NCBI GenBank assembly: GCA_036489445.1
Contig: DASXFV010000056.1
Coordinates: forward strand, 24,941 to 88,940
DNA: 64,000 nucleotides
Direction: 5' to 3'
Source: DAIDKA01 sp036489445
GTDB taxonomy: Bacteria > Pseudomonadota > Gammaproteobacteria > Steroidobacterales > Steroidobacteraceae
Part shown: positions 18,303 through 27,091 of the stretch, one piece after another
Numbering within the stretch: position 1 is the stretch's first letter
Layout: the number at the start of each line of letters is the position of its first letter
Notes under the pieces: model-generated
Database searches by the model: none
Told to the model about the DNA's origin: nothing
What the model saw: the letters and a program-made list of their open reading frames with translations, nothing else
Translations under genes and position numbers: made by a program

Positions 18303-19646
18303 ATGTTCACCGTCTGCTCCAAGTGCAATCTGCGGCTCACTGTCACCGCAACCGACCTGCGGGCCGCGCAAGGCTATGTGCGCTGCGGGCGCTGCCACAA
18401 CGTGTTCAATGCGCTCGCGGCACTGGCGGATGATCCGGCCCACCAGCCTGAGCAGCCGTCTGCCGCAGACACGCAACGCCGGCCGGTGCTGACGACACCG
18501 GCATCACCGCCATCCGACCCGGCGCCGGACTCCTCTGAGACGCAGATGTCGGCGCCAGATCCCGATGCGACGGACACCTCGCTGGAATTCAATCCGGCCT
18601 CGACCAATATCAATGAAGTGTTCATCGAGGCCGCCCCCGGGGAGGGCACTGGCACGTACGAATCCATCATCCTGGAGGGCGAGGAGTCCCCGCTTGGCCA
18701 GGACGAACCGGATCCGGTCATTGCGCCCCAGGCGTTGTCGGCGCCCGGCGGCGCCGCTGCCGCTCACCCGGATGTCAGCGTGGACCTGCAGCGCATGCGC
18801 GACGCTCTGGCCGAGCCGGTCATGGCAGACACGACCAGCTTCCCGGCGACCGACCGTGAGTACAACATTGATGACGCCACGGCCCCAGCTGCAACCCATA
18901 CGGAGCAAGCTCCGCTCGCTGCCACCGCGGACGCACCGGCGCCGGGCACCCCCCCCGATGCCAGTGGCACGGGGGGGGCACTGGATACGGGCGAGTCTGA
19001 CAGCGGCTGGTCGGTCGCGCTGCCACCCAGCGCCGTGGAACCAGCTTTCAACGACGCTACGGTCGCGGCACGCGCGGATGAGGTATCAGAGGCAGATCCG
19101 CTCAGCCTTGGGAGTCCAGCCTCACGCCTCCCCCGCTGGGTAGCGCCAGGCAGCCTGTGGGTACTGGCGCTGTGCCTGATCGGTCAGGTGGTGCATCACT
19201 ATCGCGGCGAACTCGCGCAGACCGCGCTGTTGCATCAGCCATTGACCGCGCTCTACCAGGCGTTGGGGCAGCCGCTTGTGGCGCCGTGGAACATTGCGGA
19301 CTATGAAATCCGGCAGCTGGGTGCGACCACGGACGGCGCCGCGGCCGGCGACCTGGTGGTGCGGGCCAGTATCAGCAATCACGCGAGCCGCGATCAGCCC
19401 CTGCCACTGCTGCGGGTCGTGATGCAGGATCGCTTTGGTAACCGCGTGGCGGGCCGCGACCTGCTCCCCGCCGAGTACCTGGGACCTGGTGCCCCGCAGG
19501 TGAGTCTCATGGCGCCGGGGCAGCGGGTGGATGTGCAGGTCGCCTTCCGGGATCCCGGCCAGGCCGCCACCGGCTTCGAGATCGATGCCTGCATGGCGCG
19601 CCGTGACCGGACCGTGGTCTGCGCCAATGACCCGGCCAACCACTGA
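18303..19646 (+). CDS. Zinc-ribbon and DUF3426 membrane protein
   Basis: The first 40 residues form an MJ0042-type zinc ribbon (VCSKCNLRL and VRCGRCHNVF, four cysteines). A disordered, acidic, Pro/Ala/Asp-rich linker of roughly 230 residues follows, then one membrane helix (WVAPGSLWVLALCLIGQVV) and an extracytoplasmic beta-rich DUF3426 domain with two further cysteines near the end. This design, a cytoplasmic zinc ribbon joined to a periplasmic domain, is conserved between prmA and dusB in many proteobacteria, but its function is unknown to me. Start 18303 gives MFTVCSKC; its stop overlaps the dusB start (TGATG). Confidence 0.85.
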   Translation: MFTVCSKCNLRLTVTATDLRAAQGYVRCGRCHNVFNALAALADDPAHQPEQPSAADTQRRPVLTTPASPPSDPAPDSSETQMSAPDPDATDTSLEFNPASTNINEVFIEAAPGEGTGTYESIILEGEESPLGQDEPDPVIAPQALSAPGGAAAAHPDVSVDLQRMRDALAEPVMADTTSFPATDREYNIDDATAPAATHTEQAPLAATADAPAPGTPPDASGTGGALDTGESDSGWSVALPPSAVEPAFNDATVAARADEVSEADPLSLGSPASRLPRWVAPGSLWVLALCLIGQVVHHYRGELAQTALLHQPLTALYQALGQPLVAPWNIADYEIRQLGATTDGAAAGDLVVRASISNHASRDQPLPLLRVVMQDRFGNRVAGRDLLPAEYLGPGAPQVSLMAPGQRVDVQVAFRDPGQAATGFEIDACMARRDRTVVCANDPANH

Positions 19647-20629
19647 TGCGCATCGGCTGCTGGCAACTACCGGCGCGCGCGGTGCTCGCGCCCATGGCGG
19701 GCGTCACGGATCGGCCCTTCCGCATCCTGACCCGCAAACTCGGCGCGGGATTGGCCGCATCGGAAATGCTGACCAGCGATGTCAGCCTGTGGCACACGCC
19801 TAAGTCAAGACACCGGCTGGATCACACCGGCGAACCGGAGCCGCGGGTGGTGCAGCTCGCGGGAGCCGATCCCGCCGTCATCGCTCAGGCCGCGCGGCTC
19901 AATGTTGACATGGGCGCCCAGATCATCGACATCAACATGGGCTGTCCCGCAAAGAAAGTCTGTGGCCGCGCCGCAGGCTCCGCGCTGCTGTGCGATGAGC
20001 CGCTGGTGGCCGCCATCCTGGACGCGGTCGTGCGGGCGGTCAACGTGCCCGTGACGCTCAAGATTCGCACCGGCTGGGACCGCCAGACCATCAATGGCGT
20101 GCGAATTGCACAACTGGCGGAAAGCCACGGCATTCAGTCGCTTGCGGTGCACGGGCGCACGCGCGCGGACCACTATGCCGGGGATGCCGAGTACGAGACG
20201 ATCCGCAATATCAAATCCGCAGTGCGGATTCCAGTGTTCGCCAATGGCGATATTGATTCACCGCAGAAGGCGCAAACGGTACTTGCGCACACCGGCGCTG
20301 ACGGAGTAATGATCGGTCGTGCCAGCCACGGTGCACCGTGGATTTTTCGCGATGTCAACGCCCTGCTCGCCGGGGAGAAGCTTCCCGATCCACTGGCGCC
20401 GTACCAGCTGCGTGATATTATTCTTGAGCATCTGGATTCCCTGTACGAGTTCTATGGCGAGACGTCAGGAGTCCGGATCGCACGCAAACATATAAGCTGG
20501 TACTGCAACCGACTCTCCGTCCCGGAGAGTGTCCGTAGTGCGATGCTGGCTGCAGGGGACACGGTCGAACAGTTCGGGCTGGCTGAGAATCACTTTGACG
20601 GGTGGGCCGAGGCGAATCGGGCCGCCTGA
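19646..20629 (+). CDS. dusB: tRNA-dihydrouridine synthase B
   Basis: DusB is an FMN enzyme that reduces uridines in the tRNA D-loop. The 327-residue TIM barrel has LAPMAGVTDRPFR, the FMN-site NMGCPAKKVCGRAAGSALL with the catalytic cysteine (CPAKKVCG), VTLKIRTGWD, HGRTR and DGVMIGRASHGAPW. It is coupled to the upstream zinc-ribbon gene by a one-base stop/start overlap, and fis follows as in E. coli dusB-fis. Confidence 0.95.
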   Translation: MRIGCWQLPARAVLAPMAGVTDRPFRILTRKLGAGLAASEMLTSDVSLWHTPKSRHRLDHTGEPEPRVVQLAGADPAVIAQAARLNVDMGAQIIDINMGCPAKKVCGRAAGSALLCDEPLVAAILDAVVRAVNVPVTLKIRTGWDRQTINGVRIAQLAESHGIQSLAVHGRTRADHYAGDAEYETIRNIKSAVRIPVFANGDIDSPQKAQTVLAHTGADGVMIGRASHGAPWIFRDVNALLAGEKLPDPLAPYQLRDIILEHLDSLYEFYGETSGVRIARKHISWYCNRLSVPESVRSAMLAAGDTVEQFGLAENHFDGWAEANRAA

Positions 20630-20686
20630 GCTTCGGTGGCGATGGCGCGCCGCAGTGTTGAAGTGGAACGCGGTCGGGGAGCGCAC

Positions 20687-20977
20687 ATGGTAATCAGGAA
20701 GAATGGTCGGACCCGCAGGGAAACCGCGGCAAAGTCCAACGGCAAGGATCTGCCCCTGCGCACCCACACGGAACGGGCCCTCGTTGACTACTTCGCCAGC
20801 CTCAATGGCCATCGGCCGGCGGATCTTTATGACCTGGTGCTGCGTGAAGTCGAAGAGCCGCTGCTCAAGGCCGTGCTCGACTACACCGAGGGCAACCAGG
20901 TGCGGGCCGCCGACATTCTCGGCATCAATCGCGGCACCCTGCGCAAGAAACTGCGATTACACGGCATCGCGGGCTGA
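20687..20977 (+). CDS. fis: DNA-binding protein Fis
   Basis: Fis is a nucleoid-associated dimer that bends DNA and controls rRNA and growth-phase genes. The C-terminal helix-turn-helix is clear: EPLLKAVLDYTEGNQVRAADILGINRGTLRKKLR. The frame opens earlier (GTG 20636, ATG 20642), but ATG 20687 has GGGGAG five bases upstream and gives 96 residues, near the 98 of E. coli Fis. It is downstream of dusB, the standard context, and purH follows after 30 bases. Confidence 0.94.
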   Translation: MVIRKNGRTRRETAAKSNGKDLPLRTHTERALVDYFASLNGHRPADLYDLVLREVEEPLLKAVLDYTEGNQVRAADILGINRGTLRKKLRLHGIAG

Positions 20978-21007
20978 AAATGTCTGCGCCATGGCGCGGG
21001 AGAGCTG

Positions 21008-22600
21008 ATGTCCAGGCTGCAACCGGTGCGACGGGCACTGATCTCAGTGTCCGAGAAGGCTGGCGTCACCGAGCTGGCGCGCGCCATCGCCGCGCGCGGT
21101 ATCGAAATCTTGTCCACCGGGGGCACCGCACGACTGCTGCGTGATGCCGGTGTGCCGGTGCGCGATGTCGCCGATTACACCGGCTTCCCGGAGATGATGG
21201 ACGGGCGCCTGAAGACCTTGCACCCGAAGATCCACGGTGGGCTGCTGGGTCGGCGCGGCATTGACGATGCGGCCATGGCCGAGCACCAGATCGCACCCAT
21301 CGATCTGCTGGTCGTGAATCTCTATCCCTTTGCCAGTGCGGTCGCCAGCCCCCAGTGCAGCTATCAGCATGGCATCGAGAACATAGACATCGGTGGTCCT
21401 GCGATGCTGCGGGGCGCGGCCAAGAACCACGAATTCGTCACGGTCGTGGTGGATCCGGCGGACTATGCGCGCGTGCTCAGCGAACTGACCACCCACGACG
21501 GTTGCACCACCTTCCAGCTGCGCGCGTCGCTCGCGGCCAGCGCCTACGCGCATACGGCAATGTACGACACCATGGTGGCGCAGTGGCTCATGCAGCGGCA
21601 GCAGGTGAAGCCTGCGACCTTCCCCCCGACACTGCCATTGGTATTCGCGAAAGTCCAGGATCTGCGCTACGGCGAGAACCCGCATCAGCATGCCGCGTTC
21701 TATCGCGCAGCCGCAGGCCCGCCGACCGGTATCGCCGGTGCACGCACCCTCCAGGGCAAGGAGTTGTCCTTCAACAATATCGTCGATGCGGATACCGCCA
21801 TTGAATGTGTACGGCAATTCGCGCAGCCGGCCTGCGTGATTGTCAAACACGCCAATCCCTGCGGCGTCGCGCAGGCCGCCGGTTTACTCGGCGCCTACGA
21901 GGCGGCGTACCGGACGGATCCGGTTTCCGCTTTTGGCGGCATCATTGCCTTCAACCGGGAGCTGGACGCACTCACCGCACGGAGCATCCTCGGGCGGCAG
22001 TTTGCCGAAGTGATCGTGGCACCGGGTGTGGCGGCGGATGCCCGCGCGGTACTGGCACACAAGTCTGACGTCCGCGTGCTGGAGCTCGCACCGGCGCCTG
22101 CGCAGGAGGAGGCTGCCGGGGTCGGTGTCAGTGCCGAAGTCGAACTGCGCAGCATCGCCGGCGGCCTGCTGGTTCAGACGCGCGACTTGGCGCATATCTC
22201 GACCGCAGGTCTGAAGACGGTCACGCGCCGCGCCCCCACGGCGCAGGAGCTGCTGGACCTCGACTTCGCCTGGCGCGTGTGCAAGGTTGTCAAATCCAAC
22301 GCCATTGTGTTTGCACGGGGCGGTGCCACGCTCGGAGTGGGCGCCGGTCAGATGAGCCGCGTCTATTCCACCAGGGTCGCGGCATTGAAGGCCGCCGACG
22401 CGAGGCTGGACCTGGATGGCGCGGTGATGGCATCCGATGCGTTCTTCCCGTTTCGGGATGGACTGGACGCGGCAGCAACGCTGGGCATCCGTGCGGTCAT
22501 TCAGCCCGGGGGCTCACGGCGCGATGATGAGGTGATCGCTGCCGCGGATGAACGCGACATTGCCATGGTGTTCACCGGCATGCGCCATTTCCGGCATTAG
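21008..22600 (+). CDS. purH: Bifunctional AICAR formyltransferase/IMP cyclohydrolase
   Basis: PurH catalyses the last two steps of IMP synthesis. The N-terminal IMP cyclohydrolase domain (about residues 1-195) has RRALISVSEKAGV, STGGTARLL, HPKIHGGLLGRR and the IDLLVVNLYPF stretch. The C-terminal formyltransferase domain has DLRYGENPHQHAAFYR, VKHANPCGVA, DPVSAFGGIIAFNRE and the final AMVFTGMRHFRH. The 530-residue length matches the family. purD follows seven bases later. Confidence 0.97.
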   Translation: MSRLQPVRRALISVSEKAGVTELARAIAARGIEILSTGGTARLLRDAGVPVRDVADYTGFPEMMDGRLKTLHPKIHGGLLGRRGIDDAAMAEHQIAPIDLLVVNLYPFASAVASPQCSYQHGIENIDIGGPAMLRGAAKNHEFVTVVVDPADYARVLSELTTHDGCTTFQLRASLAASAYAHTAMYDTMVAQWLMQRQQVKPATFPPTLPLVFAKVQDLRYGENPHQHAAFYRAAAGPPTGIAGARTLQGKELSFNNIVDADTAIECVRQFAQPACVIVKHANPCGVAQAAGLLGAYEAAYRTDPVSAFGGIIAFNRELDALTARSILGRQFAEVIVAPGVAADARAVLAHKSDVRVLELAPAPAQEEAAGVGVSAEVELRSIAGGLLVQTRDLAHISTAGLKTVTRRAPTAQELLDLDFAWRVCKVVKSNAIVFARGGATLGVGAGQMSRVYSTRVAALKAADARLDLDGAVMASDAFFPFRDGLDAAATLGIRAVIQPGGSRRDDEVIAAADERDIAMVFTGMRHFRH

Positions 22601-22607
22601 GCATTAG

Positions 22608-23903
22608 ATGAAGGTTCTGATCATTGGTGGCGGGGGCCGCGAACATGCGCTGGCCTGGAAATGCGCCGCCGAGCCCGGTGTCAGCGAGGTTCTGGTGGCG
22701 CCGGGCAACGCCGGTACGGGCGCCGAACTGCGGGTGCGCAACGTCGCAATCGCGGCTGAGGATGTCGAGGCCCTGGTGAACCTCGCCCTGGAGGAAAAGG
22801 TCGATCTGACCATCGTGGGGCCGGAGGGTCCACTGGTCGCCGGTGTAGTGGATGCCTTTACCGCCAGGGAGCTGAAGTGCTTCGGGCCCACGCGCCTGGG
22901 CGCGCGCCTGGAGGGTTCCAAGGCATTCTGCAAGCAGTTCCTGCAGCGCCACCACATCCCGACCGCCGGCTACCGCACCTTTACCCAGGCGACTTTCGAT
23001 GAGTCCTATGTGCGCGCGCGTTCCTTGCCCGTTGTAGTCAAGGCCAGCGGCCTGGCCGCCGGCAAGGGCGTCGTGATCGCCCACAGCCATCAGGAGGCGA
23101 TTCAGGCCGCGCACGGCATGTTCGAGGGGCGCTTTGGCGCCGCGGGCACCGAGGTGGTCATCGAGGACTTCCTGCAGGGCGAGGAGGTCAGTTTCATCGT
23201 GATGGCCGATGGCGTTCATGTGCTGCCACTGGCGACATCACAGGATCACAAACGACTGCTGGATGCGGATGCCGGACCCAATACGGGCGGCATGGGGGCC
23301 TATTCACCCGCCCCGATCGTCACCCCGCAGCTGCACGCGCGCATCATGCGTGAGGTCATCCATCCCACCATCCGCGGTCTGGCGGCCGACGGCACGCCCT
23401 ACACCGGATTTCTGTATGCCGGACTGATGATCGCGGCCGACGGCACGCCCAATGTGCTGGAGTACAACTGCCGCTTCGGTGATCCGGAAACCCAGCCAGT
23501 GCTGTCGCGACTGCGCTCGGATCTGACTCAGCTGTGTACCACCGCCCTTGCCGGCCGCCTGGATCAGATGCGCTGTGAATGGGATTCGCGCGCGGCCCTG
23601 GGCGTGGTGCTGGCCGCACAAGGCTACCCGGATACGGTGCGCACCGGGGATGTGATCAGCGGGCTGGATGTCGCCGCCACGCTGCCCGGCAAGGTGTTTC
23701 ACGCCGCGACGCGCGCCAGCACCGGGACGGGGTCCGCACCTGCGGTGACCACCGCGGGCGGGCGCGTGCTGTGCGCCGTGGGGTTAGGGGACAGTGTCAG
23801 CGCCGCCCAGCACCAGGCCTATGCCCTCGCGCGGGTGCTGCATTGGCAGGGAATGCAGTATCGCCGGGACATCGGCTACCGGGCCATTGCCCGCGAAAAT
23901 TAG
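22608..23903 (+). CDS. purD: Phosphoribosylamine-glycine ligase
   Basis: PurD joins glycine to phosphoribosylamine with ATP in the second step of purine synthesis. The 431-residue ATP-grasp protein has KVLIIGGGGREHALAWK, the ATP loop VVKASGLAAGKGVVIA, GPNTGGMGAYSPAPI, and EYNCRFGDPETQPVL with metal-binding residues. It is the last gene of the aroQ-to-purD plus-strand run. Its stop overlaps by four bases that of the convergent outer-membrane protein gene. Confidence 0.97.
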   Translation: MKVLIIGGGGREHALAWKCAAEPGVSEVLVAPGNAGTGAELRVRNVAIAAEDVEALVNLALEEKVDLTIVGPEGPLVAGVVDAFTARELKCFGPTRLGARLEGSKAFCKQFLQRHHIPTAGYRTFTQATFDESYVRARSLPVVVKASGLAAGKGVVIAHSHQEAIQAAHGMFEGRFGAAGTEVVIEDFLQGEEVSFIVMADGVHVLPLATSQDHKRLLDADAGPNTGGMGAYSPAPIVTPQLHARIMREVIHPTIRGLAADGTPYTGFLYAGLMIAADGTPNVLEYNCRFGDPETQPVLSRLRSDLTQLCTTALAGRLDQMRCEWDSRAALGVVLAAQGYPDTVRTGDVISGLDVAATLPGKVFHAATRASTGTGSAPAVTTAGGRVLCAVGLGDSVSAAQHQAYALARVLHWQGMQYRRDIGYRAIAREN

Positions 23904-24730
23904 AAACTCGCGCGCACGAACAGTTCCGGTCCGTGCAGCCGGATGCCCACCAGTCCCGGACTGCTCTGGGTGATCGAATCCAGTTTCAGCTGCACCACCG
24001 AGTAGCCCGCGCCCAGCGCGAGATTGGGCACCGCACGAAACTGCACATCAGCGTGAAAATCCCCCAGCGACCCGGAGGTCCCGTTGATCGTCGCGCGCAG
24101 GTACTGGCCCTGCGCCGTCACTGAAAACCGGCGAGTGATGCGCCAGACAGCGTCCAGGGCTGGCGTCGGCAACGCTCCGGCGATGGAGGTTTCGTAACTG
24201 CCGAAGCGGGCCGGCACCTCACCGCGCACGTCCAGATCCATGAGGTGCACTCCTAAGCCTGCGGCGAGCTCAAAGCGGTCGTTCTGGATGAAGGCGTACG
24301 TCCAGGTGATGCCCATGACGCGCCATTGCAGGGCAGAGTTCACGGCCTCGCCGGAACTGAACACCTGATCCCCGAACACGATGGAGCGATCGAGGGTCTG
24401 ACTGCCGGACTGATCCAGTTCCAGATAGTCAGCGGTGATGCGATTGCGATCGCGCAGTCTGAACATGAGTTCGACCATGCCATCGTTCTCGGACGGGCGG
24501 AAGCCCAGGTCCTGCGTGCCTGACAGGTCGGTGCCCGCCAGCGGTATGCCGGGTGGGTCCAGGCGCAGATCGGTTTTGACCGAGGCGTGAAAGTAACTGG
24601 CCCGCAGCGCAAAGTAGTCGGTGATGGGACTGGGCGTCTGCGCATCATTGTCGAAAAAGTCATCCGCCGCATGCGCAGGTCGCCAGGCAAGCCCGCTGAA
24701 CATCAGGGCCAGAGCCAGCAACGCTGGCAT
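23900..24730 (-). CDS. Putative outer-membrane beta-barrel protein
   Basis: I do not recognise a named family. From ATG 24730 (GGTGAGG five bases upstream) the 276-residue protein begins with a signal peptide ending WRPAHA, followed by alternating polar/hydrophobic strands typical of a barrel (for example GMVELMFRLRDRNRITADYLELD). The last residues, ELFVRASF, end in Phe as many outer-membrane proteins recognised by BamA do. A longer frame starts at 24835 but would bury the signal peptide. It converges on purD, and the rho gene lies upstream in the same direction. Role unknown. Confidence 0.7.
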   Translation of the reverse strand: MPALLALALMFSGLAWRPAHAADDFFDNDAQTPSPITDYFALRASYFHASVKTDLRLDPPGIPLAGTDLSGTQDLGFRPSENDGMVELMFRLRDRNRITADYLELDQSGSQTLDRSIVFGDQVFSSGEAVNSALQWRVMGITWTYAFIQNDRFELAAGLGVHLMDLDVRGEVPARFGSYETSIAGALPTPALDAVWRITRRFSVTAQGQYLRATINGTSGSLGDFHADVQFRAVPNLALGAGYSVVQLKLDSITQSSPGLVGIRLHGPELFVRASF

Positions 24731-24880
24731 CCGGACCTCACCTGCGGCGCGCTCGGTCGATGCAGGCCGCGACGATTGGCTCATGATTTGCGACAACGGT
24801 TTGGCCGATTGAAGGTTCGCCGCATCATCCAACATGCTGATGTGGCGCGCCAGAGTCGCTGCGAGCAGACGGTGCCGGGC

Positions 24881-24907
24881 GGAGCCTGTACATAATGTCC
24901 AGGCTCC
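24881..24907. repeat. Inverted repeat after rho
   Basis: GGAGCCTG (24881-24888) and CAGGCTCC (24900-24907) form a perfect eight-pair stem with an 11-base loop. It starts 16 bases beyond the rho stop. No T-run follows on the minus strand, so it could be a Rho-dependent or processing hairpin rather than an intrinsic terminator. Confidence 0.4.
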
Positions 24908-24923
24908 CGGGGCTCCTGCAGGA

Positions 24924-26414
24924 TCAGCGCTTCATCGCCTCGAAGAAGTCGCTGTTGGACTTGGTGTCCTTCATCTTGTCCAGCAGAAACTCCACCGATG
25001 CCAGCTCATCCATCGGATGCAGGAGCTTGCGCAGGATCCAGATCTTGGCGAGCTCGCCATGATCGGTGATGAGTTCTTCCTTGCGGGTGCCGGAGCGGTT
25101 GATGTTCACCGCGGGGAAGACACGCTTCTCGGAGATCCGGCGATCCAGATGGATTTCGCTGTTGCCGGTGCCCTTGAATTCCTCGTAGATCACATCGTCC
25201 ATCTTGGAACCGGTATCAATCAACGCGGTGGCCAGGATGGTCAGGCTCCCGCCCTCCTCGATGTTCCGGGCCGCGCCGAAAAATCGCTTCGGACGCTGCA
25301 GGGCGTTGGCGTCCACGCCTCCTGTGAGCACCTTGCCGGACGACGGCACCACCGTATTGTAGGCGCGCGCCAGACGGGTGATCGAATCCAGCAGGATGAC
25401 CACATCCTTCTTGTGTTCGACCAGGCGCTTGGCCTTCTCGATGACCATTTCGGCCACCTGCACGTGTCGGGCAGCCGGCTCGTCGAAGGTGCTGGAGACC
25501 ACCTCCCCCTTCACCGTGCGCTGCATTTCGGTGACCTCTTCCGGGCGCTCATCGATGAGCAGCACGATCAGGTACACCTCGGGCTGGTTGTTGGTGATGG
25601 CAGTTGCAATGTTCTGCAACAGCATCGTCTTGCCGGCCTTTGGCGGGGAGACGATCAGCCCGCGCTGACCTTTGCCGATCGGCGCCACCAGGTCGATCAT
25701 GCGCGCCGTCAGATCCTCGGTCGAACCGTTACCACGTTCGAGCTTCAGGCGGCGGGTCGGATGCAGCGGTGTCAGATTCTCGAACAGCACCTTGTTGCGT
25801 GAGCTGTCGGGGGAATCAAAATTGATCTCACCCACCTTCAGCAGCGCGAAGTACCGCTCACCATCCTTCGGCGGACGGATGAGACCGGAGAGGGTGTCGC
25901 CGGTACGCAGGTTGAACCGGCGGATCTGGCTCGGACTGACATAGATGTCATCGGGACCTGCCAGGTACGAGCTGTCAGCCGAGCGCAGGAAGCCGAAGCC
26001 ATCCTGCAGGATCTCCAGCACGCCATCACCGTAGATGTTCTCGCCGTTGCGGGCATGGGCCTTCAGGATCGAGAAGATGATGTCCTGCTTGCGCGAGCGG
26101 GCCATGTTCTCCAGGCCCATCGATTCGGCAAGTTTCACCAGATCGGTGATTGGCTTGGACTTCAGCTCCGTGAGGTTCATGGAGCTTCGCGACAGGGTCA
26201 GCTCGGCTGCGCTGATGACCTCGCCGTCCTCGCCGCCGTCGAACGCCTCGATGTCCTGCTGATCGTCCGGCCGCCCGTTGGCGCGGTTACCGTCGCGATT
26301 GCCGTCACGGTTGTTGCCACCGCCGCCATCACGATTGCCGTCGCGATTGCCATTGCCATGGCGCGGGCCCTTGTTAGGCCGATTGCGCCCCTGATTGCCC
26401 AGATAACCTCTCAT
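24924..26414 (-). CDS. rho: Transcription termination factor Rho with repeat-rich N-terminal extension
   Basis: Rho is the hexameric RNA-driven helicase that ends transcription. From Met79 onward the sequence closely follows E. coli Rho (MNLTELK, GDGVLEILQDGFGFLRS, DDIYVSPSQIRRFNLR, Walker A PPKAGKT, LLIDERPEEVTEMQR, Q-loop and R-loop regions through KRFFGAARN and TGNSEIHLDR). Ahead of it are 78 extra residues: a basic Asn/Gly/Arg/Asp stretch with G-N-R-D repeats and then an acidic segment. ATG 26414 overlaps the trxA stop (ATGA), which supports the long form. ATG 26180 is an alternative start that would give the standard-length protein, but its Shine-Dalgarno is weak. Confidence 0.97.
   Translation of the reverse strand: MRGYLGNQGRNRPNKGPRHGNGNRDGNRDGGGGNNRDGNRDGNRANGRPDDQQDIEAFDGGEDGEVISAAELTLSRSSMNLTELKSKPITDLVKLAESMGLENMARSRKQDIIFSILKAHARNGENIYGDGVLEILQDGFGFLRSADSSYLAGPDDIYVSPSQIRRFNLRTGDTLSGLIRPPKDGERYFALLKVGEINFDSPDSSRNKVLFENLTPLHPTRRLKLERGNGSTEDLTARMIDLVAPIGKGQRGLIVSPPKAGKTMLLQNIATAITNNQPEVYLIVLLIDERPEEVTEMQRTVKGEVVSSTFDEPAARHVQVAEMVIEKAKRLVEHKKDVVILLDSITRLARAYNTVVPSSGKVLTGGVDANALQRPKRFFGAARNIEEGGSLTILATALIDTGSKMDDVIYEEFKGTGNSEIHLDRRISEKRVFPAVNINRSGTRKEELITDHGELAKIWILRKLLHPMDELASVEFLLDKMKDTKSNSDFFEAMKR
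26274..26357 (-). repeat. 12-base tandem repeat encoding G-N-R-D in rho
   Basis: On the minus strand the unit GGCAATCGCGAC recurs with small changes, encoding residues about 20-47 of Rho (G-N-R-D/G-N-R-D-G-G-G-G/N-N-R-D and so on). The repeat stays in frame. Such tracts can change unit number by slippage. Confidence 0.75.
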
Positions 26415-26782
26415 ACGCCGCCAGCAGACTGGCGGTCTGGGACACCCAGATTCGCTTCAAGGAAGGCGGACAGCTGTGATTTGGACACGGCGCCCACCTT
26501 TTGGGCCTCGACGGACCCGTTCTTGAATAAAATTAGGGTCGGAATTCCGCGGATGCCGAACGTGCGCGGCGTCTGCGGATTGGCATCGATATCGATCTTG
26601 GCGATTTTCAGGCGGTCCTGATACTCACCGGCGATCTCATCGAGAATCGGGGCAATCATCTTGCAGGGGCCACACCATTCGGCCCAGAAATCCAGCAACA
26701 CGGGCTTGTCGGATTTGAGAACGTCCTGGCTAAACGTGGCATCAGTGGTGTGCACAATGTGCGAACTACTCACGCGGTTCAT
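26411..26782 (-). CDS. trxA: Thioredoxin 1
   Basis: Thioredoxin is the general cytoplasmic disulfide reductant. The 123-residue protein has DFWAEWCGPCK (Cys37 and Cys40), the conserved IDIDANPQT and the cis-proline in GIRGIPTLILF. It is slightly longer than E. coli TrxA (109) at both ends. The trxA-rho order with divergent rhlB matches E. coli. Its stop overlaps the rho start, so rho translation depends on it. Confidence 0.96.
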   Translation of the reverse strand: MNRVSSSHIVHTTDATFSQDVLKSDKPVLLDFWAEWCGPCKMIAPILDEIAGEYQDRLKIAKIDIDANPQTPRTFGIRGIPTLILFKNGSVEAQKVGAVSKSQLSAFLEANLGVPDRQSAGGV

Positions 26783-27087
26783 CCTCCATGGGAGAACTAA
26801 AAGTTTTCGGTTGAGGGAAGGAAAATCTAGGCTTGGGCCTGTGAAAAACAGGGCGGCTACGGCGAAAGCCGTGCCAGAAACACCCGTTAAACGGTTACAC
26901 TGTGATCTATGATCTATAAGGAAATGGGGGTCAAGAAAAACTTGATGGCAGGTGGGGCTCCTTTTGGCAGCAAGCCAGGCTACTTTTTGCCCGGTCGCGT
27001 TGGAACCCCTGTCTTGAGTACCTTTTTAGCGCTTCCTAACGCCATTTTCAAGGCCCAACCTCGCAACCTCATGACTCTTAGCAAACA
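26783..27087. other. trxA/rhlB divergent intergenic region
   Basis: This 305-base gap is less GC-rich than its surroundings. It holds the 5-prime regions of trxA (minus) and rhlB (plus). CTATAA at 26914-26919, inside a repeated GATCTAT motif (26904-26918), is a candidate -10 for the plus strand. A possible 55-codon leader frame (26924-27091) is listed separately. No RNA gene or terminator is evident by eye. Confidence 0.5.
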
Positions 27088-27091
27088 ATGA
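26924..27091 (+). CDS. Possible short leader reading frame coupled to rhlB
   Basis: ATG 26924 opens a 55-codon frame whose TGA overlaps the rhlB ATG (ATGA at 27088-27091). rhlB has no visible Shine-Dalgarno of its own, so coupled translation is conceivable. Against this, third-position GC of the frame is only about half, the product resembles nothing I know, and AAGGA lies too close to its ATG. It may simply be the untranslated leader of rhlB. Confidence 0.25.
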   Translation: MGVKKNLMAGGAPFGSKPGYFLPGRVGTPVLSTFLALPNAIFKAQPRNLMTLSKQ

